Of a DNA stretch of 33,554 nucleotides, positions 1 to 9,265 are shown one piece after another. Location: assembly GCA_900316145.1 (NCBI GenBank), contig ONBQ01000042.1:1-33554 (forward strand), written 5' to 3'. How positions within the stretch are numbered: position 1 is the stretch's first letter; each line of letters starts with the position of its first letter. This DNA is from an uncultured Eubacteriales bacterium. GTDB lineage: Bacteria > Bacillota > Clostridia > Lachnospirales > Bianqueaceae. The notes beneath the pieces are model-generated. The model did not search any database, was not told the origin of the DNA, and saw nothing but the letters and a program-made list of their open reading frames with translations. A program made the position numbers and the translations under genes.

Positions 1-137
1 CTTCTATCAAGCGCTTCGTCGAGATCAAGGATTTCGGCAAGCTGATCCCGGGACATGGCGGTATTCTGGACCGTTTTGACAGCATCCTGTTGTCCGGCAC
101 CGCAGTCGCTTTGGTCCTTCATTTCCTGGGGGTCTGA
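1..137 (+). CDS. cdsA: Phosphatidate cytidylyltransferase, C-terminal end (partial)
   Basis: Only the last 45 codons are present; the reading frame enters at base 3 and stops with TGA at 135-137. The visible peptide contains the family signature almost complete: [12 protein letters not shown], then [12 protein letters not shown], with the conserved K-D and the D-R-x-D that binds metal and CTP in CdsA enzymes. CdsA is an integral membrane enzyme that makes CDP-diacylglycerol from CTP and phosphatidic acid, the branch point for bacterial phospholipids. The final residues are hydrophobic and would form the last membrane helix. The next gene starts two bases after the stop, so the two are almost certainly co-transcribed. 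The N-terminal part lies outside the window. Confidence 0.95.
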   Translation, partial: SIKRFVEIKDFGKLIPGHGGILDRFDSILLSGTAVALVLHFLGV

Positions 138-139
138 TC

Positions 140-1285
140 ATGAGACATATCGTACTTTTAGGATCTACCGGTTCGATCGGAACACAGACTCTGGACGTGA
201 TCCGCAAGAATCCTGGCATCGCGGAGGTAAAAGCGTTGGCTTCGGGAGGCGGCCGTGTGGATCTCATGGAACAGCAGGTCCGTGAATTCCACCCGGAGAC
301 AGCGGTCATCTACAATGAAGCCGCGGCAAGAGACCTGCAGGTCCGCCTTAAGGATACTTCTGTGCGTGTGCTCAGCGGCATGGAAGGCCTGCTTGAGATC
401 TGCCGGATGGAGAATGCGGACATGGTCGTAACGGCCATGGTCGGAATGATCGGACTCAGGCCGACAGTCGAAGCGATCAAAAGCCATAAAACCATTGCGC
501 TGGCCAATAAAGAGACCTTGGTCTGCGCGGGAGAATATATCATGCGTCTCGCGGCGGAAGAACAGGTGGATATCCTGCCTGTCGACAGTGAGCATTCCGC
601 GATCTTTCAGTGTCTGGACGGAAGAGGGCCGGAAACCGTGCGGCGTATTCTGCTGACCGCCTCTGGCGGTCCGTTCCGGGGCTGGACCTTTGACCAATTG
701 AAAAATGTGACACCGGAGCAGGCCCTCAAACATCCCAATTGGTCTATGGGAGCCAAGATCACGACTGATTCCGCCACGATGATGAATAAAGGTCTGGAAA
801 TGATCGAAGCCAAATGGCTGTTCGGCGTGCGTCCGGACCAGATCGAAGTCGTCGTGCATCCGCAAAGCATCGTGCATTCCGCGGTGGAGTTCACGAATGG
901 TTCCGTGATCGCCCAGATGGGAGTGCCGGATATGCGGCTTCCGATCCAGGAAGCATTGGAGTATCCAAAGCGAGGAAACATTACGGTCGATCCGCTGGAT
1001 CTTTTCCAGAAAAGCCCGTTGACCTTTGAAAAACCGGATGAGGGTACATTCAAGTCCATCCCGATGGCCAGATGGGCCTTGGAAAAAGGCGGTCTGTATC
1101 CGGCCGTCTACAATGCCTCCAATGAGCTGGCGGTATCCAGGTTTTTACAGAGAAAGATCGGTTTTACAGACATATATCGGGAGGTCGAGCTGGCCTTGGA
1201 GCAATATGACAAAGGCGCTGCCCATCCCGCAGCTTATACGCTGGAAGATGTATTCGAGGTCACGGACCCGTTCCTGACCGTATAA
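140..1285 (+). CDS. dxr: 1-deoxy-D-xylulose 5-phosphate reductoisomerase
   Basis: The 381-residue product matches the usual length of DXR (IspC), the NADPH-dependent enzyme that converts DXP to 2-C-methyl-D-erythritol 4-phosphate in the MEP isoprenoid pathway. Visible motifs are the nucleotide-binding GSTGSIG at residues 8-14, ALANKETLV around 120-127, the metal site VDSEHSA with D149 and E151, TASGGPFR at 173-180, and the block from HPNWSMG to KGLEMIEAKW (198-226), where E220 is the likely third metal ligand. The ATG follows the cdsA stop by two bases. The order cdsA-dxr-rseP is conserved in many Firmicutes. Product identity is secure; no truncation or odd residue is apparent. Confidence 0.98.
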   Translation: MRHIVLLGSTGSIGTQTLDVIRKNPGIAEVKALASGGGRVDLMEQQVREFHPETAVIYNEAAARDLQVRLKDTSVRVLSGMEGLLEICRMENADMVVTAMVGMIGLRPTVEAIKSHKTIALANKETLVCAGEYIMRLAAEEQVDILPVDSEHSAIFQCLDGRGPETVRRILLTASGGPFRGWTFDQLKNVTPEQALKHPNWSMGAKITTDSATMMNKGLEMIEAKWLFGVRPDQIEVVVHPQSIVHSAVEFTNGSVIAQMGVPDMRLPIQEALEYPKRGNITVDPLDLFQKSPLTFEKPDEGTFKSIPMARWALEKGGLYPAVYNASNELAVSRFLQRKIGFTDIYREVELALEQYDKGAAHPAAYTLEDVFEVTDPFLTV

Positions 1286-1291
1286 AGGGAG

Positions 1292-2380
1292 TTGATTTTC
1301 ATAAGTATCATTATCGCGATCATCGTTTTTATGATCATTATCGTGGTCCATGAGTGGGGCCATTTTATAGCGGCGCGGGCCTGCGGCGTTTATGTAGAAG
1401 AGTTCGCGGTCGGCATGGGACCTAAGATCGTAGGGGGAACCTCCAAAAAAGGGACCCTGTACGCCTGGCGTGTGTTCCCGATCGGCGGCTATTGCCGGAT
1501 GAGGGGAGAAGAAGAAGAGGTCGATGAGGAAGGTTCCTTCTCCAGAGCCAGTGTCTGGCGGCGTATGATCATCGTAGCAGCCGGCCCGTTTATGAATTTT
1601 GTTCTGGCTATGATCCTTGTCCTGATCCTGACCTGTTCCTATGGATACATCGATACCCGTATCGAGTCGGTGGATGAGGCATATCCGGCGGCAGAGGCCG
1701 GGATCGAGGCGGGAGACCGCATCTATTCCATCAATGGCCATCGCACGCGCATCTATTCCAAATTCAGCTACGAGATGTCCTTCAATAAAGGCGAGGAGAT
1801 CACATTGACCGTGATCAAGGCAGACGGAAGCAAAAAGACTGTTTCATTCGAGCCGCAGTTCGATTCCGAACTGGAGCGGTATCGCCTGGGCTTTTCTGTC
1901 GGGACCAATGGCGGCAGCCTGAAAAACATCGTCAAGGAAAAGGGAGCAGGAGCGGTCCTGCCGGCTTTGGGCAGCATGATCCACCAAAGCTTCTGGACTT
2001 TATGCTTTGATGTGGAACTGGTCGTCCGCAGTTTTGTTCAGTTGATCACAGGTCAGGCAGGCCTTAGAGATGTATCCGGACCGATCGGTATCGTATCCGT
2101 GATCGGAGAATCCTACCGGGAAGGCATCCGGGAAAGCATCATGGCCGCCATCAGCAATGTGGCCAGTCTGGTCATCCTTCTTTCTGTCAACTTAGGTGTC
2201 CTGAACCTGTTCCCGATCCCGGCTTTGGATGGCAGCCGGCTGGTCTTCCTGATCCTTGAAAAGATCCGGGGCAAAAAGATCAATGAAAATGTGGAGAACT
2301 GGATCTATACGATCGGTTTCATCCTCTTGATGGGACTGATGATCCTGATCGCCGTCAATGATATCCATAATCTGTTATAA
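1292..2380 (+). CDS. rseP: RseP-family site-2 intramembrane zinc metalloprotease
   Basis: The protein of about 362 residues is a polytopic M50 protease. It shows the zinc site HEWGH at residues 20-24 inside the first membrane helix, a central PDZ-like region (about 120-190), and the second active-site motif NLFPIPALDGSRL near residue 305, followed by a last hydrophobic helix. The family (RseP, RasP, YluC) cleaves anti-sigma factors and leftover signal peptides within the membrane. The start is awkward: TTG at 1292 directly abuts the GGGAG ribosome site (1287-1291), leaving no spacer, and in-frame ATT (1295) or ATA (1301) are the only nearby alternatives that keep the first helix whole. The neighbours dxr and ispG are the usual ones. 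Confidence 0.95.
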   Translation: MIFISIIIAIIVFMIIIVVHEWGHFIAARACGVYVEEFAVGMGPKIVGGTSKKGTLYAWRVFPIGGYCRMRGEEEEVDEEGSFSRASVWRRMIIVAAGPFMNFVLAMILVLILTCSYGYIDTRIESVDEAYPAAEAGIEAGDRIYSINGHRTRIYSKFSYEMSFNKGEEITLTVIKADGSKKTVSFEPQFDSELERYRLGFSVGTNGGSLKNIVKEKGAGAVLPALGSMIHQSFWTLCFDVELVVRSFVQLITGQAGLRDVSGPIGIVSVIGESYREGIRESIMAAISNVASLVILLSVNLGVLNLFPIPALDGSRLVFLILEKIRGKKINENVENWIYTIGFILLMGLMILIAVNDIHNLL

Positions 2381-2389
2381 GGAGACTTC

Positions 2390-3454
2390 ATGTTTACCCA
2401 TTCACAAACCAGAAAAGTCCGCATCGGGAATGTCGAGATCGGCGGAGGTAATCCGATCCGCATCCAGTCCATGACGAATACGCATACACAGGATGTGAGA
2501 GCAACGGTCGACCAGATCCTCAGACTGGAGGATGCCGGCTGTGAGATCATCCGGTCTACGGTACCGAACAGGGAAGCCGCGGAAGCCTTTTCTGAGATCA
2601 AAAAGCAGATCCACATTCCGCTGGTAGCGGACATTCATTTCGATTATCGAATGGCCATTGCCGCTATGGAGCACGGGGCGGACAAGATCCGTATCAATCC
2701 CGGCAACATCGGCTCGGTCGAGAACATAAAGAAAGTGATCGAGGTCGCGAAAGAGCGCGAGATCCCGATCCGGGTCGGCGTCAACGCAGGTTCGCTGGAA
2801 AAGAACCTGATCCAGAAGTATGGCGGACCGACACCACGGGCTTTGGCAGAAAGCGCGCTAGGCAGTGTGCGCATCATGGAAGACCTGAATTTTGAAAACC
2901 TGGTCGTTTCCATCAAGGCTTCGGATATCCGCCTTTGCGCGGACGCGCACAAGCTCTTCGCGGAGCAGAGCGACCATCCGCTGCATATCGGCATCACAGA
3001 GGCGGGAACGGTACATGACGGTACGATCAAGTCCGCCATGGGTCTTAGCCTCCTGCTGTACCAGGGCCTGGGCGATACCATGCGCGTATCCCTGACCGGG
3101 GATCCGGTCGAAGAGATCTACGCGGCCAAAAAGATCCTGACATTTGCCGGGGAGCGTAAGTTCGGCGTGGAACTGATCTCCTGTCCTACCTGCGGGCGGA
3201 CCGAGATCGATCTGATCGGTCTGGCCGGCCGGGTGGAAAAGGCTTTGGAGAAGATCGAGCTTCCCATCAAAGTGGCCGTCATGGGCTGCGTTGTCAACGG
3301 CCCCGGAGAAGCCAGAGAGGCGGATTATGGAGTGGCCGGCGGCAAGGGAGAAGGCCTGATCTTCAAAAAGGGAGAGATCCTGCGCAAAGTCAAGGAAGAA
3401 GAGCTCTTGGACGCGCTGATGTTTGAGATCAAGAAGGATTACGATTTAGAATAA
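2390..3454 (+). CDS. ispG: 4-hydroxy-3-methylbut-2-enyl-diphosphate synthase (IspG/GcpE)
   Basis: This 354-residue protein is the iron-sulfur enzyme that reduces MEcPP to HMBPP in the penultimate step of the MEP pathway. The [4Fe-4S] ligands are visible as SCPTCGR (C265, C268), GCVVNGPGE (C300) and the nearby acidic residue E307. The N-terminal TIM-barrel part has the typical IQSMTNT and ADIHFDYRMAI segments. It is the short bacterial form without the plant-type insert. The ATG at 2390 has a clear GGAG site five bases upstream. It lies nine bases after rseP and nine before polC, so it belongs to the same transcription unit, and with dxr it puts two MEP genes in one operon. Confidence 0.98.
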   Translation: MFTHSQTRKVRIGNVEIGGGNPIRIQSMTNTHTQDVRATVDQILRLEDAGCEIIRSTVPNREAAEAFSEIKKQIHIPLVADIHFDYRMAIAAMEHGADKIRINPGNIGSVENIKKVIEVAKEREIPIRVGVNAGSLEKNLIQKYGGPTPRALAESALGSVRIMEDLNFENLVVSIKASDIRLCADAHKLFAEQSDHPLHIGITEAGTVHDGTIKSAMGLSLLLYQGLGDTMRVSLTGDPVEEIYAAKKILTFAGERKFGVELISCPTCGRTEIDLIGLAGRVEKALEKIELPIKVAVMGCVVNGPGEAREADYGVAGGKGEGLIFKKGEILRKVKEEELLDALMFEIKKDYDLE

Positions 3455-3463
3455 GGAGACTCT

Positions 3464-6400
3464 ATGGGACGATCCAGAAAGCTCTTTGATGTGTTTCCAG
3501 GCGCTTTCGAAGGGCATGACTGTGGATATCTGCTGGATGAGGCGGAGGTAGAGGACGTCAGTATATCGAAAGAGAACCTGACTCTTTCCGTCCATGTCCG
3601 GCTGCCGCAGTATCTGCCTGTCGATCTGGAAGAAGATCTTAGAGAAAGCATCGATACGTACCTGAGGCATCAGCTGCGTACCGAGACCCACATCCATTAT
3701 CCGGAAACCCATCTGGAAGAGGATTTCGAAGAGTATAAAGACCATATCATGCATTGTATCGGGCAGCAGTCGCCACTGGTGTCCCGATTTTTGCGTGCGG
3801 CCGTCTGGACACTGGATGGCAAGACCCTCCGTATTGAAGTGGCGGAGACCGCGATGGCGCTGTTAAAAGCTAAGCAGACGGCGGCTCGTATCGAAGAGAG
3901 GATCCTGGAAGAACTGAATGAAGAGATCCATGTGGCCTGGGTGCCCAGGGCTGTCTCCGAAGAGGAGTTGGAGCGGGCTCAACAGCTGCATGAGAAAAAG
4001 CAGGAAGACCTGATCCGGCAGGGGCTGACGCAGCCGCATGAGAGCGCTTCTGTCCTGGTTTCCGATGTGGCGGACCCCGGGGTCGTTCTTCCATGGCAGG
4101 AAGAAGCTGCCTCAGCTCCCAAGATCCAGTTGTCAAAAGAGGAAGACGCTGTTCTTTTGGGCAAGCCGATCTCCGGTACACCCAAAGAACTTGCTTTCTG
4201 TGACCATGAGGCAAAAGGCGTGGTCATGAAGGGCATTCTTCAATCGTTCTCTACCCATGAGATCAAGGGTGGAAAGACGATCTTGACAATGTCCTTGACG
4301 GACTATGTCACGACCATCACGGCCAAAGCCTTTATCGCCCTGAGCGACTGGACCGGCGGGATCGAGCCTGTGCTGAAGACAGGAGATACTTTGCTCATAA
4401 AGGGCAGTATCAAGGAAGACAGCTTCCTGCATGCCTGGGTGCTGATGGCCAATCATATTACGTGGTGCGTACAGCCGCTGGAGGTCGATCCGGCCATTAA
4501 AGAGGCGGCGGAAAAGATGATCATCGGTAATCCCTTCGAGGGAGATCCGCGTCCGATCCGCAACATAGAAAACACGACAGGAACCGTGATCGTACGGGGA
4601 GATGTCATCACCACAGAAGAAAAGGAACTTCGCGGCGGAACATCTATCATGCTGCGCGTGGACCTGACGGATTATACCGGGTCCGTTCCGTGCAAAATGT
4701 TCATGGATCCGGACAGTTACAAAAAGAAAAAGGGCTGCTTCAAAAAAGGTAAGCAGCTGAAGATACAAGGTACGATCGAAGAGGATGAGTTTACGCATGA
4801 GAAACTCTTTATGATCCAGGCCGCATTCCCCATCGAAGAGCAGATCAAGCCGGTCCGGCATGACAATGCTCCGAAGAAACGTGTTGAATTGCACGCGCAT
4901 ACCCAGATCAGTGAGATGGACGCGGTGGATTCACCGACAGCTCTGGTCAAGCAGGCTATCGCCTGGGGGCATCCGGCTGTCGCGATCACGGATCACGGCG
5001 TCGTACAGGGCTTCCCGGACGCCATGACCACGGCGGGAGACAAGATCAAGGTCTTGTACGGAATGGAGGCTTATCTGGTCGATGACCTGATGGAAGCAGT
5101 CATCGAAGACCAGGGGCAGGATTTCGACGGGACCTTTACGGTATTCGATATCGAAACGACCGGTATCCACAAAGAGACCGATCATATCATCGAGATCGGC
5201 GCCGTACGCATTGAAAAGGGAGAGATCGTGGATCGGTTCAGCCGGTTCATCAACCCGCGCATGCCCATCCCGGAAGAGATCACAAAACTGACCTCCATTA
5301 CGGATGAAGACGTAAAAGACGCCGATCCGATCGAGATCGTTTTAAAGGATTTCCTGGATTGGGCCGGGAACAGTGTCCTGGTCGCGCACAATGCCATGTT
5401 CGATACCGGTTTTGTCAAGATCTGGGCAGATCGCCTGGATGGCCGGATCATTCCGAATACGATCATGGATACGCTGGTCCTGGCGCGCGGTTTGTACCGC
5501 CTGCGCCGTTATACCCTGGATTCCGTCGCCAAACATCTGGAGGTCTCTCTGGAGAACCATCACCGGGCGGTGGATGACGCGGAAGCGACAGCCGAGATCT
5601 TCCTTCACATGATCGGTGAACTCATGGAGAAGGGGATCCATGAACTAAAAGACGTAAACACCTATATCCATGACAATACCGATATCAAGCGGCTTCGTTC
5701 CCATCATGCCGTCATACTGGTCCAGACACAGGCCGGTATGCGGAACCTTTACGAGCTCATTTCTCTGGCGCATCTGAATTATTTCTACCGCCAGCCAAGG
5801 ATCCCCAAGAGCGAATTCCTCAGACTTCGCGACGGCCTTATCATTGGGTCGGCCTGTGAAGCGGGCGAGCTCTATGAGGCGGTCATGGAAAAGGAATCTC
5901 CTGAGGTCATTGAACGCCTCGTGGATTTTTATGATTATCTGGAGATCCAGCCGATCGGCAATAATGCGTTCAAGATCCGCAATGGTCAGGTCAAAGATGA
6001 GGAAGAACTGCGTGACATCAACCGCCGCATCGTAGCGCTGGGAGAGCAGTATCATAAGCCGGTTGTAGCGACCTGTGACGTGCACTTCCTGGAGCCGGAG
6101 GATGAGATATATCGGCGGATCCTTATGTTCGGCAAGGGATTTGAAGATGCTGACAGCCAGCCCCCTCTGTATTTCCGTACTACGGAAGAGATGCTGGAAG
6201 AGTTCGCTTATCTAGGTCCCGAAAAAGCGGAAGAGGTCGTCATCGACAATACCGTCAAGATCGCGGACAGCATCGATTATGTCAAGCCGATCCCGGACGG
6301 CACTTATACGCCGGAGATCCCGAACGCCATCGAAGAGCTGCAGGAGATCTCTTACAAAAAAGCCAAGAGCATGTACGGCGATCCGCTGCCCAAAGTGGTG

Positions 6401-8194
6401 GAAGACCGCCTGGACCGGGAACTGACATCCATTATCAAAAACGGTTTCGCCAGTCTCTATATTTTCGCGCAGCGCCTGGTGTGGAAATCCAACGCGGATG
6501 GCTATCTGGTCGGTTCGCGAGGTTCCGTAGGTTCGTCGTTCGCCGCGACAATGGCGGGCATTACCGAAGTCAATCCTCTGCCTCCCCATTATTATTGCAA
6601 GAAATGTCAGTATAATGAGTTTGAGAGTCCGGAGATCGAGGCAGCCCGCGGGCTGTCCGGATTTGACCTGCCGGATAAGGTCTGTCCCAGATGCGGAGAG
6701 ATGCTCACCAAGCAGGGACAGGAGATCCCCTTCGAGACCTTCCTGGGCTTCGATGGTGACAAAGAGCCGGATATCGACCTGAACTTTTCCGGTGAATATC
6801 AGCCGCATGCCTGGGCCTATACGGAAGAACTGTTCGGAAAGGGACAGGTATTCAGAGCCGGTACCATGGGTACCTTGGCTGAAAAAACAGCCTACGGTTA
6901 TGTGAAGAAATACATGTCCGATCATCATATGACGGTCAATTCGGCAGAAGTCAACCGACTGGTGGCCGGATGCACCGGTGTCAAGCGTACGACCGGCCAG
7001 CACCCGGGCGGTCAGATGATCGTGCCGAAAGGTTACAGTATCTATCAGTTCAGCCCGGTACAACATCCGGCCAATGACATGACGACCGACATCGTCACCA
7101 CGCACTTTGATTATCATCAGATCAAAGGCCGTCTGCTGAAGATGGATATCCTGGGCCATGATGATCCTACTATGATCCGCATGCTGGAGGACCTGACCGG
7201 ACTGCCGGCTACCGAGATCCCGCTGGACAATAAAGAAGTCATGTCCCTGTTTTTGGGGACCGAAGCGCTGGGCGTTACCCCGGAGCAGATCAACTCTCCT
7301 GTCGGAACCTATGGGATCCCGGAATTCGGTACGCAGTTCGTCCGGCAGATGCTGGTCGATACCAAGCCGAAGGCATTCTCGGACCTGGTTCGTATTTCCG
7401 GCCTTTCCCACGGAACAGACGTATGGAACAACAATGCCAAAGATCTGATCGATCAGGGGATCGTTGGTATCTCGGAATGCATCTGTACGCGTGATGATAT
7501 CATGACCTATCTGATCCACAAAAATATGGACAGTCTGGAATCCTTCAAGATCATGGAGTCAGTTCGTAAAGGAAAAGGTCTGACGCCGGATTGGGAGGCT
7601 GATATGCGCGCTCATGATGTTCCGGAATGGTATATCGGATCGTGCAAGAAGATCAAATACATGTTCCCGAAAGCGCACGCCGCCGCCTACGTCACCATGA
7701 GCCTGAGGGTCGCTTACTATAAGGTCTTCTACAAAGAAGCTTACTACGCGGCCTATTATACCGTTCGCGCGGACGGGTTCGATTATGAACTGATGTGCAA
7801 CGGGGAAGAGCGGGCCAGAGAGGCTATCCGGGAAATCGACGCCAAGGACAAAAAGGATACCACCGCAAAGGATAAAGAGATCAGGACCATTCTGGAACTG
7901 GTTGTCGAGATGTATTGCCGTGGACTGGAATTTGTCCCCATCGATCTGTACAAGTCTGACAGCAAGAAGTTTATCATTACCGAGGATAAAAAACTGCTGC
8001 CACCCTTTAATTCCATCTCAGGCATGGGCCAGACAGCCGCGGAAAGCATCGTGGAAGCCAGAAAAGACGGAGAATTCACCACGATCGAAGACTTCGTGAC
8101 CCGGACCAAGGTAAGCCGGACACTGGTCGATGTGATGAAGCAGTACGGATTTCTGGGCGATCTGCCGGAAACGGACCAGATGAGTCTGTTTTAA
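3464..8194 (+). CDS. polC: DNA polymerase III PolC-type catalytic subunit with two OB domains
   Basis: PolC is the Gram-positive replicative DNA polymerase with built-in 3'-5' proofreading. This copy has 1576 residues, over 100 more than the usual 1430-1460. Domains in order: N-terminal region 1-200; OB fold near 250-335; a second OB-like repeat near 370-455; PHP start at VELHAHT (H477, H479); DEDDh exonuclease starting at FDIETTG (D562, E564); the rest of PHP and fingers; a zinc knuckle with C1045, C1048, C1074, C1077; palm aspartates D1103 and D1105 in EPDIDLNF; C-terminal DNA-binding part. ATG at 3464 has GGAG five bases upstream. The doubled OB domain explains the extra length. The operon appears to end here, though no strong terminator follows. 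Confidence 0.98.
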   Translation: MGRSRKLFDVFPGAFEGHDCGYLLDEAEVEDVSISKENLTLSVHVRLPQYLPVDLEEDLRESIDTYLRHQLRTETHIHYPETHLEEDFEEYKDHIMHCIGQQSPLVSRFLRAAVWTLDGKTLRIEVAETAMALLKAKQTAARIEERILEELNEEIHVAWVPRAVSEEELERAQQLHEKKQEDLIRQGLTQPHESASVLVSDVADPGVVLPWQEEAASAPKIQLSKEEDAVLLGKPISGTPKELAFCDHEAKGVVMKGILQSFSTHEIKGGKTILTMSLTDYVTTITAKAFIALSDWTGGIEPVLKTGDTLLIKGSIKEDSFLHAWVLMANHITWCVQPLEVDPAIKEAAEKMIIGNPFEGDPRPIRNIENTTGTVIVRGDVITTEEKELRGGTSIMLRVDLTDYTGSVPCKMFMDPDSYKKKKGCFKKGKQLKIQGTIEEDEFTHEKLFMIQAAFPIEEQIKPVRHDNAPKKRVELHAHTQISEMDAVDSPTALVKQAIAWGHPAVAITDHGVVQGFPDAMTTAGDKIKVLYGMEAYLVDDLMEAVIEDQGQDFDGTFTVFDIETTGIHKETDHIIEIGAVRIEKGEIVDRFSRFINPRMPIPEEITKLTSITDEDVKDADPIEIVLKDFLDWAGNSVLVAHNAMFDTGFVKIWADRLDGRIIPNTIMDTLVLARGLYRLRRYTLDSVAKHLEVSLENHHRAVDDAEATAEIFLHMIGELMEKGIHELKDVNTYIHDNTDIKRLRSHHAVILVQTQAGMRNLYELISLAHLNYFYRQPRIPKSEFLRLRDGLIIGSACEAGELYEAVMEKESPEVIERLVDFYDYLEIQPIGNNAFKIRNGQVKDEEELRDINRRIVALGEQYHKPVVATCDVHFLEPEDEIYRRILMFGKGFEDADSQPPLYFRTTEEMLEEFAYLGPEKAEEVVIDNTVKIADSIDYVKPIPDGTYTPEIPNAIEELQEISYKKAKSMYGDPLPKVVEDRLDRELTSIIKNGFASLYIFAQRLVWKSNADGYLVGSRGSVGSSFAATMAGITEVNPLPPHYYCKKCQYNEFESPEIEAARGLSGFDLPDKVCPRCGEMLTKQGQEIPFETFLGFDGDKEPDIDLNFSGEYQPHAWAYTEELFGKGQVFRAGTMGTLAEKTAYGYVKKYMSDHHMTVNSAEVNRLVAGCTGVKRTTGQHPGGQMIVPKGYSIYQFSPVQHPANDMTTDIVTTHFDYHQIKGRLLKMDILGHDDPTMIRMLEDLTGLPATEIPLDNKEVMSLFLGTEALGVTPEQINSPVGTYGIPEFGTQFVRQMLVDTKPKAFSDLVRISGLSHGTDVWNNNAKDLIDQGIVGISECICTRDDIMTYLIHKNMDSLESFKIMESVRKGKGLTPDWEADMRAHDVPEWYIGSCKKIKYMFPKAHAAAYVTMSLRVAYYKVFYKEAYYAAYYTVRADGFDYELMCNGEERAREAIREIDAKDKKDTTAKDKEIRTILELVVEMYCRGLEFVPIDLYKSDSKKFIITEDKKLLPPFNSISGMGQTAAESIVEARKDGEFTTIEDFVTRTKVSRTLVDVMKQYGFLGDLPETDQMSLF

Positions 8195-8315
8195 GACAGA
8201 AAAACGATACTATTTATAAACTGTTCACAAATTATTCATATTTATCATGTATCATGTCATTTGCATCTGAATAAGATAAAAAAGGCTTTTTAAAAATGTG
8301 TAGGAGGAGTTTACT
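8195..8315 (+). promoter_or_regulatory. AT-rich intergenic region with weak promoter-like elements before the ABC cassette
   Basis: The 121 bases between polC and the ABC ATPase are much richer in A and T than the flanking genes. TTCACA at 8224-8229 followed by TATCAT or ATGTAT at 8243-8255 could be a sigma-A promoter, but none of the spacings is ideal. No convincing hairpin with a T run follows polC. A very good ribosome site, AGGAGGAG at 8302-8309, lies six bases before the TTG start of the next gene. Confidence 0.35.
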
Positions 8316-9257
8316 TTGATCGAAGTTAAGAATCTCACAAAGAGATATGGAGATCATCTGGCCGTCGACAACACCACCTTTACCGTAGGGGATGGTGAGA
8401 TCGTCGGTTTCCTTGGCCCGAACGGCGCCGGAAAAACGACCACGATGAACATGCTGACCGGCTACCTGTCTTCCACAGAGGGTGAGATCCTCATTGACGG
8501 CATCGATATCCTGGATGATCCGGTCCATGCCAAAATGAAGATCGGTTATCTGCCGGAAGTGCCGCCGCTGTATCCGGAAATGACGGTTCGCGAGTATCTG
8601 GATTTTGCCTGTGCGCTTAAGAAGGTTCCTTCTTCCGAACGCAAGGAAGCGGTCGAAAAGCTCATGAAGATCACCCGCATTAAAGAAATGCAGAATCGTC
8701 TCATCGGCAATCTGTCCAAGGGTTACAAACAGCGTGTCGGACTGGCAGCTGCTTTGGCCGGAGACCCGGATGTTCTGATCCTCGATGAGCCTACGGCTGG
8801 TCTGGACCCGAAGCAGATCACGGAGTTCCGTGACCTGATCCGGAACTTAAGCAAGGATCATACCATTATCCTCAGCTCTCATATCATGCAGGAGATCCAG
8901 GCGGTCTGCGACAAGGTCATCATCATCAACCATGGCCGCATCATCGCGACGGATACGCCGGAAGCGCTTTCACAGCGTATTCTGCGCAACAACAAGCTGG
9001 AGCTGCGCATCAAGGGCCCGCGTCAGGAAGTGGTCGCCGGCCTGAAACAGATCGAAGAGATCACAAGTATCGATATCACCAGGATCCGCGAAGAGGGTTC
9101 TCTGGATCTGATGGTCGAGACGAAAGAAGAGGCGGATATCCGCGAAAAGGTATTCCGTTTCTGCAGTGAGAACAATTACCCGATCCTGCAGATGAGCACG
9201 ACGGAGATGACGCTGGAAGACATATTCCTGCAGATCACCGGGGAAAGAGAGGCATAA
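8316..9257 (+). CDS. ABC transporter ATP-binding protein, GldA-like
   Basis: The 313-residue protein is a complete ABC ATPase. It has Walker A GPNGAGKTT near residues 34-42, the signature LSKGYKQRVG around 129, Walker B VLILDEPTAGLD near 151-162 and the switch histidine in SSHIMQEI. A C-terminal extension of about 90 residues (from 220) is typical of the DrrA/GldA/NatA class that works with ABC-2 permeases. The TTG start has AGGAGGAG six bases upstream. It heads a cassette with a permease, a GldG-like protein and a DUF4340 protein. This arrangement is named after gliding genes of Bacteroidetes, but it occurs widely in non-gliding bacteria and its substrate is unknown. Confidence 0.93.
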   Translation: MIEVKNLTKRYGDHLAVDNTTFTVGDGEIVGFLGPNGAGKTTTMNMLTGYLSSTEGEILIDGIDILDDPVHAKMKIGYLPEVPPLYPEMTVREYLDFACALKKVPSSERKEAVEKLMKITRIKEMQNRLIGNLSKGYKQRVGLAAALAGDPDVLILDEPTAGLDPKQITEFRDLIRNLSKDHTIILSSHIMQEIQAVCDKVIIINHGRIIATDTPEALSQRILRNNKLELRIKGPRQEVVAGLKQIEEITSIDITRIREEGSLDLMVETKEEADIREKVFRFCSENNYPILQMSTTEMTLEDIFLQITGEREA

Positions 9258-9265
9258 AGGTTACT

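Noticed and set aside
6212-7519. 435-codon ORF on minus, antisense to polC
   Set aside because: It lies wholly inside the conserved polC frame, has no ribosome site or recognisable motif, and arises from codon bias on the other strand.
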